From the NCBI GenBank assembly GCA_910579675.1, contig CAJTUF010000001.1:1-64000 (forward strand): a stretch of 64,000 nucleotides of DNA. The letters are read 5' to 3'. The translations under genes were made by a program, and so were the position numbers. The stretch is from an uncultured Muribaculaceae bacterium. Lineage in GTDB: Bacteria; Bacteroidota; Bacteroidia; Bacteroidales; Muribaculaceae. Of this stretch, positions 1 to 7,295 are shown piece by piece (position 1 is the first letter of the stretch; each line of letters starts with the position of its first letter). Under the pieces are notes generated by a model. That model had not been told where the DNA came from. It was given only the letters and a program-made list of their open reading frames with translations, and searched no databases.

Positions 1-689
1 TTAAGATCGGGATATAATGAGAACATCAGATCGATGCGCTGTCGTTGTGAGTCAGTCCATTTTTCAGGAGACTTGAACAATGCGTATCGACCTCGTGCAA
101 GCAGTTCTTTGAGTGTGTCACCGTTGGCGAGGCGTATCGGCACATAAGGTTTGCCGGAAAGTTTAGCCTGCTCGCGGGCTTCTGTGTCAGCGTTGATTGC
201 GTCCCAACGGTGGGCAATGCGTACTTCCTGCACGGCTTCAAGAGCCTGCTTCTGCACGTGGAAGCGGTCAATGACGCGCTTTGCACGTGGAAAGGCGTAG
301 CGGCAGATGCGGTTCATACTGTCCGACAGGTCAAGTGTAATCTCTGTAACCTTGTTACGCAGTCTACTGTCAATCTGCCTCAAAGCTCTCAGAACGTCAT
401 CGGAATCAGTTCCGAACACGATGGCCACCAGCGAATGTTCCATGCCATGCGCGGCCTTATTAGTGACTATCGTGTAGAGCTCTCCATTGCTCAGCGATGT
501 CTCGTCTATGCTCAGATGAGGCCCGATGTTCTCGGGGAAGACACGCCATTGCTCGGCGTGAAGCCCCTCTGCGGTGTCTTTCCACTCCCAATAGCCGCTG
601 AGATGACGCTTGTACTGGCGCTCAAACAAATCTCCGTCAATGCCGAAGAACCATTCAAGAGAGCGGCCCGTAATCGGGTATTTGTCCAA
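1..689 (-). CDS. ISAon1-type transposase, catalytic ORF (ORF B), cut by window edge
   Basis: This is the catalytic half of a two-ORF insertion sequence. The minus-strand frame is open from about 689 to base 1, so the C-terminus lies outside the window. It reads LDKYPITGRSLEWFFGIDG at its start, then contains an acidic motif LSIDETSLSN and a second one ITLDLSDSMNR, followed by RVIDRFHVQKQAL. These match the DDE arrangement of ISL3/ISAon1-like transposases; the final glutamate would be beyond the edge. There is no ATG: an in-frame TAA lies just upstream and the first usable start is TTG at 689-687, preceded by AAAAGG. The frame overlaps the end of ORF A and lies +1 relative to it. Whether it is made by re-initiation or frameshifting cannot be told. 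Assignment to the ISAon1 group is from recalled family resemblance. Confidence 0.8.
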   Translation of the reverse strand, partial: MDKYPITGRSLEWFFGIDGDLFERQYKRHLSGYWEWKDTAEGLHAEQWRVFPENIGPHLSIDETSLSNGELYTIVTNKAAHGMEHSLVAIVFGTDSDDVLRALRQIDSRLRNKVTEITLDLSDSMNRICRYAFPRAKRVIDRFHVQKQALEAVQEVRIAHRWDAINADTEAREQAKLSGKPYVPIRLANGDTLKELLARGRYALFKSPEKWTDSQRQRIDLMFSLYPDL

Positions 690-1038
690 GCATACCTTTT
701 AAAAAAGCCGCGAACTCTTTCGAGAAGCGGGTACCTTCAGCCACTATGTCCCAACGCTTGGACACGCTCTTACCGGTCTCTATTTCAACCCATCTGCGTC
801 GCTTGACATGGAACGTCATCTTGCGGCCTCTGACAGGGTAATCCCTTACCGTACTCTCCTCGTAAAAGCCATTGGGGCGAAGCTGCCCATCGACATATCC
901 CTCTACGCCTTTGTCGCGTTCCTCTAAGGTCACATCCAATGTGTCTTTGGTCTTTTCGACTTTGACAACTTCGAAATATTCAACCATTTCTTCAGGGAGC
1001 AGACACTCTGCAAGCTCTATGTACGGATTCTTTTCCAT
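655..1038 (-). CDS. ISAon1-type transposase N-terminal region protein (ORF A)
   Basis: This is a 127-residue protein that starts with ATG at 1038 and stops inside the beginning of the transposase ORF. It is lysine- and glutamate-rich and resembles the small N-terminal region protein that accompanies ISAon1-family transposases in Bacteroidales; its exact role is not established, though a DNA-binding or regulatory part in transposition is likely. Its last codons overlap the catalytic ORF by about 35 bases. A possible -7 element (TACCTTTG, minus strand 1065-1058) lies 20 bases upstream. I could not identify the terminal inverted repeat that should mark the end of the element, which probably lies between about 1066 and 1135. 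Confidence 0.75.
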   Translation of the reverse strand: MEKNPYIELAECLLPEEMVEYFEVVKVEKTKDTLDVTLEERDKGVEGYVDGQLRPNGFYEESTVRDYPVRGRKMTFHVKRRRWVEIETGKSVSKRWDIVAEGTRFSKEFAAFLKGMLGQIPDYGPLS

Positions 1039-1139
1039 TGTTCTAATTTTATTTCTGCAAAGGTACTAACTTATATCGGTAAACACAGCTTTTTTACTAT
1101 GCGCCCAGCCTATCTCTCAGAATTTCAATCAAATAAGAA

Positions 1140-1181
1140 GAGAATCAACTTGCCCTGAGTGTACAGGGTAAATTGATTCTC
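1140..1181 (-). terminator. Rho-independent terminator after tRNA-Ser(CGA)
   Basis: An almost perfect inverted repeat (arms GAGAATCAA-TTGCCCTG and CAGGGTAA-TTGATTCTC) lies just 3' of the tRNA on the minus strand. It is followed on that strand by a pyrimidine-rich run. It most likely ends the tRNA transcript. Confidence 0.75.
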
Positions 1182-1189
1182 ATCAGTTG

Positions 1190-1276
1190 CGGAAAGACAG
1201 GGATTCGAACCCTGGGTACCCGTAAGAGTACAACGGTTTTCGAGACCGTCCCGATCGACCGCTCCGGCATCTTTCC
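1190..1276 (-). tRNA. tRNA-Ser (anticodon CGA)
   Basis: The minus strand folds as a class II tRNA. The acceptor arm pairs GGAAAGA with TCTTTCC and there is a G discriminator. The anticodon arm is ACGGT-CTCGAAA-ACCGT, giving anticodon CGA. A long variable arm (GTACTCTTACGGGTAC) and the T-arm GGTTCGAATCC follow. The 3' CCA is not encoded. It reads UCG serine codons. Confidence 0.95.
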
Positions 1277-1327
1277 TTTTTGGTCGAATCAAGCAGCCAA
1301 GGTGGCTGTTATTTCGGTTTTGCTCGG

Positions 1328-1359
1328 CAAAGTTAGAGAGTTTTTTTGATATGACCAAG
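1328..1359 (-). promoter_or_regulatory. Bacteroidota-type promoter for tRNA-Ser(CGA)
   Basis: On the minus strand CTTG (1359-1356) is followed after 20 bases by TAACTTTG (1335-1328). This matches the known TTTG/TAnnTTTG sigma-ABfr consensus. It sits about 50 bases upstream of the mature tRNA. Confidence 0.7.
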
Positions 1360-1415
1360 CATTTTCCAAAAAAAATTTTCGTCTTATTCTCTCCCGACAT
1401 TTTATGCACCCTAAC

Positions 1416-1447
1416 TTTGGTCGGATAAAAAAAATGGTGTAACTTTG
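1416..1447 (+). promoter_or_regulatory. Strong Bacteroidota-type promoter upstream of the acyltransferase gene
   Basis: TTTG (1416-1419), 20 bases, then TAACTTTG (1440-1447) is a full match to the consensus. The predicted transcript start near 1454 would leave a leader of almost 190 bases before the ATG at 1643. Confidence 0.7.
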
Positions 1448-1642
1448 ACGCCGTCAATGAGTCGGGTCAATCTCGTCGCAGGGTGTATGATGAGCAAACC
1501 ATTTTAATGGATAATGCGTTAGAATAGGCCCTATGAAGATCTACAGGATTTAGCCTGTGCGGCCCGTAGGCCGCGTTATTGGGCATTCCGGCTCCAACAA
1601 TATGCTGCCCGACCTTGTTGTTAATGAAACTAATGCAAGTAT
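1448..1642 (+). promoter_or_regulatory. Long structured 5' leader of unknown function
   Basis: There is no convincing ORF here. Two hairpins stand back to back: ACAGG/CCTGT (1543-1558) and GCGGCC-CGTA-GGCCGC (1559-1574). No run of T follows, so the second is not an obvious terminator. A tiny reading frame near 1489 (ATGATGAGC...) ends after a few codons. The leader may be regulatory, or simply long. I do not recognise a known riboswitch class. Confidence 0.35.
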
Positions 1643-2836
1643 ATGACCCTACAATATGACTTCAGCGATATTGCGCCTTTCGACAACGACGTGTTTGCCG
1701 AAAAAATAGCATCGCTTGTCAAAGAACCCGGATTTGAGCATGCGGTGAGGTTTGCGATGCCTCAGGTTCCGTACGACGATTTTGTCAAGACCCTCCTCAC
1801 AATCAACGACAAGGAGACTTTCCAGCGCAAGATTATGTGGCCATTTCTTGAGTTGCTATGTGAGAAAACCACAGCGGGCATCACTGCAGGCGGCCTCGAC
1901 GAGCTTGCTCCCGGCAAAGCCTACACTTTTGTCACAAACCACCGGGATATTGTGCTCGACGCTTCGTTTCTTAACCTATGTTTTCTCCGCGCGGGGCTTC
2001 CGACATCGGAGGTGGCGATTGGCGACAATCTTCTGATCTATGACTGGATCACTGATCTTGTGAAGCTCAACAAGAGTTTCATCGTGCGCCGCGGGCTCAG
2101 GCTTACCAAGGCCTACGAGGCGTCGAAGCATCTGTCCGCCTATATCCATCATGCCATTACCGAGAAGCATCAGAGCGTGTGGATCGCACAACGCGAGGGC
2201 CGCGCCAAAGATTCCAACGATTTCACCCAGGAGGCCGTGGTCAAGATGCTTGGCATTGCCGGTGGCAAGTCGCTCGCTGGCAATATTGAGGAGCTAAACA
2301 TTGTGCCTGTTGCCATCTCATATGAGTACGACCCCAACGATTATCTCAAGGCCCGTGAGTTTTTGCTCCGCAAGATCGACCCAGACTTCAAAAAGAGCCA
2401 GCGCGATGATTTGTTCAGCATGGAGACAGGTCTGTTGCAATATAAGGGTCGCATCCACTTCCAGATCGGCACCGGTATCAATGCTGAGATTGCCAAGCTC
2501 CGACCTGATGCAGACCGCATAGAGGCTGCCCGCACCATATGCCATCTGATAGATTGCGAAATCCATTCGGGCTACAAAATCTATCCCATCAACTATATTG
2601 CATATGATATTGCCCATCCGGGTCAGTCGGCTGAGCCCACTTATGCCAGTCATTACACACTTGCCGAGAAAGAGGCATTTGAGGAATATATCGAGAAGCA
2701 GCTCGACAAGGTGACTATCCCCGGATCGGAGATCTCGGCTCTCGACCGCAACTTTATGCGCGAGATGATGATCACCATGTATGCCAATCCGCTCAAAAAC
2801 AAGATCCACGCAGAATCGCGATGCGAATCCCGTTGA
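1643..2836 (+). CDS. 1-acylglycerol-3-phosphate acyltransferase-like protein
   Basis: The 397-residue protein carries a glycerolipid acyltransferase core: FVTNHRDIVLD near residue 95 supplies the catalytic His and an Asp, and IAQREGRAKDSND near residue 180 is the glycerol-phosphate-binding EGR motif. The usual HX4D spacing is stretched here to H-RDIVL-D. Such proteins transfer acyl groups to lysophosphatidate or related lipids at the inner membrane face. It is longer than classic PlsC and has extra N- and C-terminal regions, as seen in Bacteroidales homologues. No clear transmembrane segment is visible. The next gene starts inside its last codons, so the two are probably translationally coupled. 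The physiological substrate is inferred, not shown. Confidence 0.8.
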   Translation: MTLQYDFSDIAPFDNDVFAEKIASLVKEPGFEHAVRFAMPQVPYDDFVKTLLTINDKETFQRKIMWPFLELLCEKTTAGITAGGLDELAPGKAYTFVTNHRDIVLDASFLNLCFLRAGLPTSEVAIGDNLLIYDWITDLVKLNKSFIVRRGLRLTKAYEASKHLSAYIHHAITEKHQSVWIAQREGRAKDSNDFTQEAVVKMLGIAGGKSLAGNIEELNIVPVAISYEYDPNDYLKAREFLLRKIDPDFKKSQRDDLFSMETGLLQYKGRIHFQIGTGINAEIAKLRPDADRIEAARTICHLIDCEIHSGYKIYPINYIAYDIAHPGQSAEPTYASHYTLAEKEAFEEYIEKQLDKVTIPGSEISALDRNFMREMMITMYANPLKNKIHAESRCESR

Positions 2837-4047
2837 TTCTTCTCCTTATCACTGTCATTATATGTCCGGCCATCGACATTTATATATGGTCGGCCATAAG
2901 ACGCATCGATGGCAGGCCTGACACACGGTTGTGGGCCCGGCGCTGCCAGACGGCCGTGTCGGTCGTCGCCTACCTATTACTGGTGGTAGGCTACTTGCTG
3001 CCGCGCACCGAAGGGTCGGCCGGCCTGCTCGCCGCCAAGATGTGGCTTCTTTTCTCGTTTGCCACAGTCTATATGTCGAAGGCCGTTTTTGTGCTGATCG
3101 ATCTGATCGGAGGCCTCCCCCGGCTCTTCGGGGCCAGCCGGTGGAAGCCTGTGAGCTGGGTAGCTGCTGCGCTTGCTGTCGCGCTGTTCGGTGGTATGTG
3201 GTACGGCGCCCTTGTCAATCGCTTCCGAACCGACATAAAGAGTATTGAAGTGGGAGTGGCCAACCTCCCGAAGTCCTTCGACGGCTTCAGGGTGGTGCAG
3301 ATAAGCGATCTGCATGTTGGCACATTTGGCTCCGACACCTCGTTTGTGGCCCGCATGGTCGATGAGATCAATGCTCTCCACCCCGACATGATAGTGTTTA
3401 CGGGTGACATTGTCAACCGCAACAGCGCCGAGCTCCCCCCTCATGTGGCCCCGCTTTCGCGACTGTCGGCTCCCAAGGGAGTATATGCCATTCTTGGCAA
3501 TCACGACTATGGTGATTACTACGAATGGGAGTCGCCAGAGGCAAAAAATCGCAATATGGACGATCTATACCGTCTTTTCGACCGTATGGGCTGGACTCTC
3601 CTGCTGAATTCAACAGCCATCATACGTCATGGAGCCGACTCGCTGGCCCTGATCGGAGTAGAAAATATAGGCGATCCTCCCTTCCCGACATACGGCTCGC
3701 TCGAAGAGGCGTATCCTCAGGGAGTCGACGGCACAGCCAAGATACTGCTGAGCCACAATCCGGCCCATTGGGGCGACGATATAAGCGATGGAAAGGTAGA
3801 CAACGATATAGGTCTGACACTGAGCGGTCACACTCATGCCATGCAGATCGAACTTCTCGGGCTGTCACCTGCAGTGTTCCGCTACCCTACATGGGGTGGC
3901 CTCTATTCCGACGGTCTCGGTCGCAATCTTTATGTCAATATCGGTGCGGGCACCGTTGGAATGCCCATGCGGCTCGGCGCCACCCCCGAAATCACCCTAC
4001 TCACTCTCCACCCCTCCCCTCCTGTAAGGGCCAGCACGGATAGCTGA
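2821..4047 (+). CDS. Membrane-anchored metallophosphoesterase (YkuE-like)
   Basis: The 408-residue protein has about four hydrophobic segments in its first 135 residues, followed by a calcineurin-like phosphoesterase domain. The metal-binding motifs are in order: ISDLHVG, FTGDIVNR, LGNHDYGD, LSHNP and LSGHTHAMQ. Family members hydrolyse phosphoesters, with lipid-linked substrates proposed for the YkuE group. The start overlaps the 3' end of the acyltransferase gene by 16 bases, which suggests an envelope-lipid operon. The true substrate cannot be read from the sequence. Confidence 0.85.
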   Translation: MRIPLILLLITVIICPAIDIYIWSAIRRIDGRPDTRLWARRCQTAVSVVAYLLLVVGYLLPRTEGSAGLLAAKMWLLFSFATVYMSKAVFVLIDLIGGLPRLFGASRWKPVSWVAAALAVALFGGMWYGALVNRFRTDIKSIEVGVANLPKSFDGFRVVQISDLHVGTFGSDTSFVARMVDEINALHPDMIVFTGDIVNRNSAELPPHVAPLSRLSAPKGVYAILGNHDYGDYYEWESPEAKNRNMDDLYRLFDRMGWTLLLNSTAIIRHGADSLALIGVENIGDPPFPTYGSLEEAYPQGVDGTAKILLSHNPAHWGDDISDGKVDNDIGLTLSGHTHAMQIELLGLSPAVFRYPTWGGLYSDGLGRNLYVNIGAGTVGMPMRLGATPEITLLTLHPSPPVRASTDS

Positions 4048-4142
4048 GATATCATAACCCCGCTATTGTTCCTGCCTCTTTTCACATCTTCTTATCATAC
4101 ACTACACCCACCCTCTTTAACTCAACAAGTATTTAGCATCGT

Positions 4143-6293
4143 ATGGCAAACGAACAGGCTGCTATTATAAGTCACGAGATGAACCTCGGCCCGCGCCAGG
4201 TGGGCGCTGTGGTGCGTATGCTCCGTGAAGGCGCCACCATACCCTTCATAGCTCGCTACCGCAAGGAAGCCACAGGGTCGCTCGATGAAGTGACCCTACG
4301 CAATATCCAGCTTCGTCTCAACGCTCTCGACGAGCTCGAGAAACGCAAGGCCACCGTGATCGACACCATAAGTGCCCAGGGCGCCATGACCGACGAGATG
4401 AGAGCCCGCATTGAGGCTTGCACCGAGTCATCGGCTTTGGAAGACATATACCTACCCTACCGGCCCAAGCGCAAGACTCGCGCCGGGGCTGCCCGCGATA
4501 AGGGCCTCGAGCCGCTGGCAAAGATGGTGATGAAGCAGGAGCTCGACAATCCGCTCAAAGCGGCCGCACGGTTTGTCGACAAAAAGGCTGAGGGTGTGCC
4601 CGATGCTGAAGCGGCCCTTGCAGGAGCATCCGACATCATAGCCGAATGGATCAGCGAAAGTGAGAAAGCACGCAATCTGGTGCGCTCGCGCTATCTGCGC
4701 GGAGCTCGCATCACGGCATCCGTTGTCGCAGGAAAAGAGGAGGAGGGGATAAAATATAAGGATTATTATGACTTTTCCGACTCGCTGAGGCTGTGCCCAT
4801 CCCATCGCTATCTGGCCATACGGCGGGGCGAGGACGAGGGTATTCTCAAAGTCGACATATCAGTACTGAACGATACCGAGATCGCCGAGCGCCTTACCCG
4901 CATGTTTGTCAAGCCCGACGGCTCTGAGGAGGCCACCGACATTGTGCGCCGCGCCGTAAAGGATTCCTACCGGCGCCTGCTCCGCCCGTCGATTGTGAGT
5001 GAGCTCGCCGCTTCGGCCAAGGAACGCAGCGACGACGCCGCAATCGCCCTCTTTGCCGACAATGTGAGGGAGCTGCTCATGGAGCCGCCGCTCGGACGCA
5101 AAAGGGTTATGGGCGTCGACCCGGGCCTCAAATCGGGGTGTAAGCTCGCCTGTCTCGACGAGCAGGGCAATGTGATGGCCGTCGAAATAATATATCCGGC
5201 AACCGACTACTACAAGAGCGCCGACCTGATCAGTTTCCTTATCGACCGATTCCGCATCGACGTTCTCGCCATAGGCAATGGCACCGGCTCACGCGAGATG
5301 GTGAGCTTCATCGAGTCAATCTCCCTGCCGCGGCCTGTGGCCATTAAGGTGGTGAGCGAACAGGGTGCAAGCATCTATTCGGCATCCGACGTGGCCCGCG
5401 AGGAGTTTCCCGATCTCGACGTCACTCTCCGCGGAGCTATCAGCATAGGCCGCAGGCTCCTCGATCCTATGGCCGAGCTTGTCAAGATCGAGCCCCGATC
5501 GATAGGCGTGGGGCAGTATCAGCACGATGTCAATCAGGCAGCTCTCCGCGACGCACTCGACTTCACGGTCGAGAGCTGCGTCAATGCTGTGGGGGTCAAT
5601 GTCAACACTGCCTCCCGCCAGCTCCTTGGCTATGTGAGCGGCATCGGCCCCAAACTTGCCGGATATATAGTTGACTATCGCAATGCCTCCGGCCCCTTCT
5701 CATGCCGTCAGGATCTGCTTAATGTGCCCCGAATGGGCGAGAAGGCTTTCCAGCAGTGTGCTGGCTTCCTGCGCATCCCCGGAGGTATCAATCCTCTCGA
5801 CAACACCGGCATCCACCCCGAGCGGTATGAGCTCATCGAGACTATGGCCCGCGACATGGGTGTGGAGACGGAGCGCCTGGTGCGCGACAGCAATCTCTTC
5901 AGTAAAATCGAACTCGACCGATATGCCACCCGCAAGGTAGGCATGCCTACTCTATCCGACATAATCCTCGAGTTGCAGAAACCGGGGCGTGACCCGCGTA
6001 CCGACTCATCCACCTCCAATGCCGACACCGCCCCAGGATTTACCGCCGCCGACAGCCTCCACATAGGTATGGAGCTCTCCGGACGGGTGACCAATCTCAC
6101 TGCCTTCGGAGCCTTTGTCGACATCGGACTCCCATACAACGGGCTCATCCATGTGTCGCAGCTCTCCGACGCCTTTATCACATCGCCCGCCGAGGTGGTA
6201 AGAGTAGGACAGAATGTGAGAGTGCGCATCATCGACATCGATCTCGCCCGCAACCGCGTTGCCCTGTCCATGCGCGGCGTGCCTCAATCATGA
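4143..6293 (+). CDS. tex: Tex-family RNA-binding transcription accessory protein
   Basis: The 716 residues match a complete Tex protein. An N-terminal helical region (IPFIARYRKEATGSLDE) is followed by a YqgF/RNase H-like domain (VMGVDPGLKSGCKLA near residue 320). A helix-hairpin-helix pair (LGYVSGIGPKLAGYIVDYR near 495) and a C-terminal S1 domain (ELSGRVTNLTAFGAFVDIG near 645) complete it. Tex binds structured nucleic acid and affects transcription. It starts at the first ATG, 95 bases after the phosphoesterase gene, and continues the same-strand run. Nothing appears truncated or missing. Confidence 0.95.
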   Translation: MANEQAAIISHEMNLGPRQVGAVVRMLREGATIPFIARYRKEATGSLDEVTLRNIQLRLNALDELEKRKATVIDTISAQGAMTDEMRARIEACTESSALEDIYLPYRPKRKTRAGAARDKGLEPLAKMVMKQELDNPLKAAARFVDKKAEGVPDAEAALAGASDIIAEWISESEKARNLVRSRYLRGARITASVVAGKEEEGIKYKDYYDFSDSLRLCPSHRYLAIRRGEDEGILKVDISVLNDTEIAERLTRMFVKPDGSEEATDIVRRAVKDSYRRLLRPSIVSELAASAKERSDDAAIALFADNVRELLMEPPLGRKRVMGVDPGLKSGCKLACLDEQGNVMAVEIIYPATDYYKSADLISFLIDRFRIDVLAIGNGTGSREMVSFIESISLPRPVAIKVVSEQGASIYSASDVAREEFPDLDVTLRGAISIGRRLLDPMAELVKIEPRSIGVGQYQHDVNQAALRDALDFTVESCVNAVGVNVNTASRQLLGYVSGIGPKLAGYIVDYRNASGPFSCRQDLLNVPRMGEKAFQQCAGFLRIPGGINPLDNTGIHPERYELIETMARDMGVETERLVRDSNLFSKIELDRYATRKVGMPTLSDIILELQKPGRDPRTDSSTSNADTAPGFTAADSLHIGMELSGRVTNLTAFGAFVDIGLPYNGLIHVSQLSDAFITSPAEVVRVGQNVRVRIIDIDLARNRVALSMRGVPQS

Positions 6294-6334
6294 TCCTCTC
6301 CTCCCCACGACTTCAAGCACTTCCCCATTGATAT

Positions 6335-7279
6335 ATGAAAAAAATACTCTACTTTATCCTTTGCGCGATCATACTCTTTCCCGCCGGCCTGCTCGGCTGG
6401 CAGGAGGTGACCCCGCCTCTGGCCCTGCTCATAGGACTTATCTTTGCCCTCACAGCCGGATGTCCGGCCCCCAGCTTCAACAAACGCGCTTCCAAGCTCC
6501 TCCTTCAGGCGTCGGTAGTAGGGCTCGGCTTCGGCATGAATCTCGTCGAGAGCCTCCGCTCGGGCGCCGAGGGAATGACTTTCACCGTCATCTCCGTAGT
6601 CGGTGTCATGGCCATAGGAGTGGCCCTCGCTTCTTGGATGGCAATCGACCGCCGCACCGGCTATCTAATCTCGGCCGGCACCGCCATATGCGGCGGCTCG
6701 GCCATTGCGGCAGTCGGCCCGGTGGTCAAGGCCAACGAAAATGAGATGGCCGTGTCGCTCGGTGTAATCTTTATTCTCAACTCTGTTGCCCTTTTCATCT
6801 TCCCACCGCTGGGTCATATGCTCGGCATGAGTCAGGCCCAGTTTGGCACCTGGGCGGCCATCGCCATTCATGACACATCGTCGGTAGTAGGCGCCGGTGA
6901 TGCCTATGGCCCGGAAGCTCTTCAGCTCGCCACCCTCATCAAGCTCACCCGCGCCCTGTGGATCATTCCCCTCGCGCTGGTCACCATGTTTATCTTCCGC
7001 GACCGTAGCGGAACGGGACGCATCTCCATACCGTGGTTTATCTTCCTCTTTGTAGCAGCCATGGCCATCAACACCTACCTCCCACTCCCCGGCTGGCTCA
7101 CCACTACCCTCACCGTTGCCGCCAAGCGTGGACTGGTGCTTACTCTCTTCCTTATCGGCTGCTCCCTCTCCCGCTCCACTCTCCGCTCCGTTGGCTTCAA
7201 ACCTATGATCCAGGCATTGATCCTTTGGGGCGTGATAGGGGTGTCGAGCTGCATCGTGGTGCTTGCCACCATCGCTTGA
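6335..7279 (+). CDS. YeiH-family putative sulfate exporter (UPF0324)
   Basis: This is a 314-residue integral membrane protein with about ten hydrophobic helices. Conserved stretches of the UPF0324/YeiH family are visible: LLQASVVGLGFGMNL, GTAICGGSAIAAVGPVV and AIHDTSSVVGAG. Members are annotated as putative sulfate exporters, but direct transport data are sparse. It lies 41 bases after tex and 16 bases before the chosen comEC start, so it is probably co-transcribed. The substrate is an inference from the family name only. Confidence 0.88.
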   Translation: MKKILYFILCAIILFPAGLLGWQEVTPPLALLIGLIFALTAGCPAPSFNKRASKLLLQASVVGLGFGMNLVESLRSGAEGMTFTVISVVGVMAIGVALASWMAIDRRTGYLISAGTAICGGSAIAAVGPVVKANENEMAVSLGVIFILNSVALFIFPPLGHMLGMSQAQFGTWAAIAIHDTSSVVGAGDAYGPEALQLATLIKLTRALWIIPLALVTMFIFRDRSGTGRISIPWFIFLFVAAMAINTYLPLPGWLTTTLTVAAKRGLVLTLFLIGCSLSRSTLRSVGFKPMIQALILWGVIGVSSCIVVLATIA

Positions 7280-7295
7280 CCCTCCCCCTCGGCCT

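Noticed and set aside
697..712. Canonical -1 slippery heptamer T TTT TTA in ORF A of the IS
   Set aside because: A -1 shift would not enter the transposase frame, which lies +1 relative to ORF A, so this heptamer alone cannot produce the fusion.
5708..6271. 187-codon minus-strand frame
   Set aside because: It is antisense to the HhH and S1 parts of tex, which are clearly coding.
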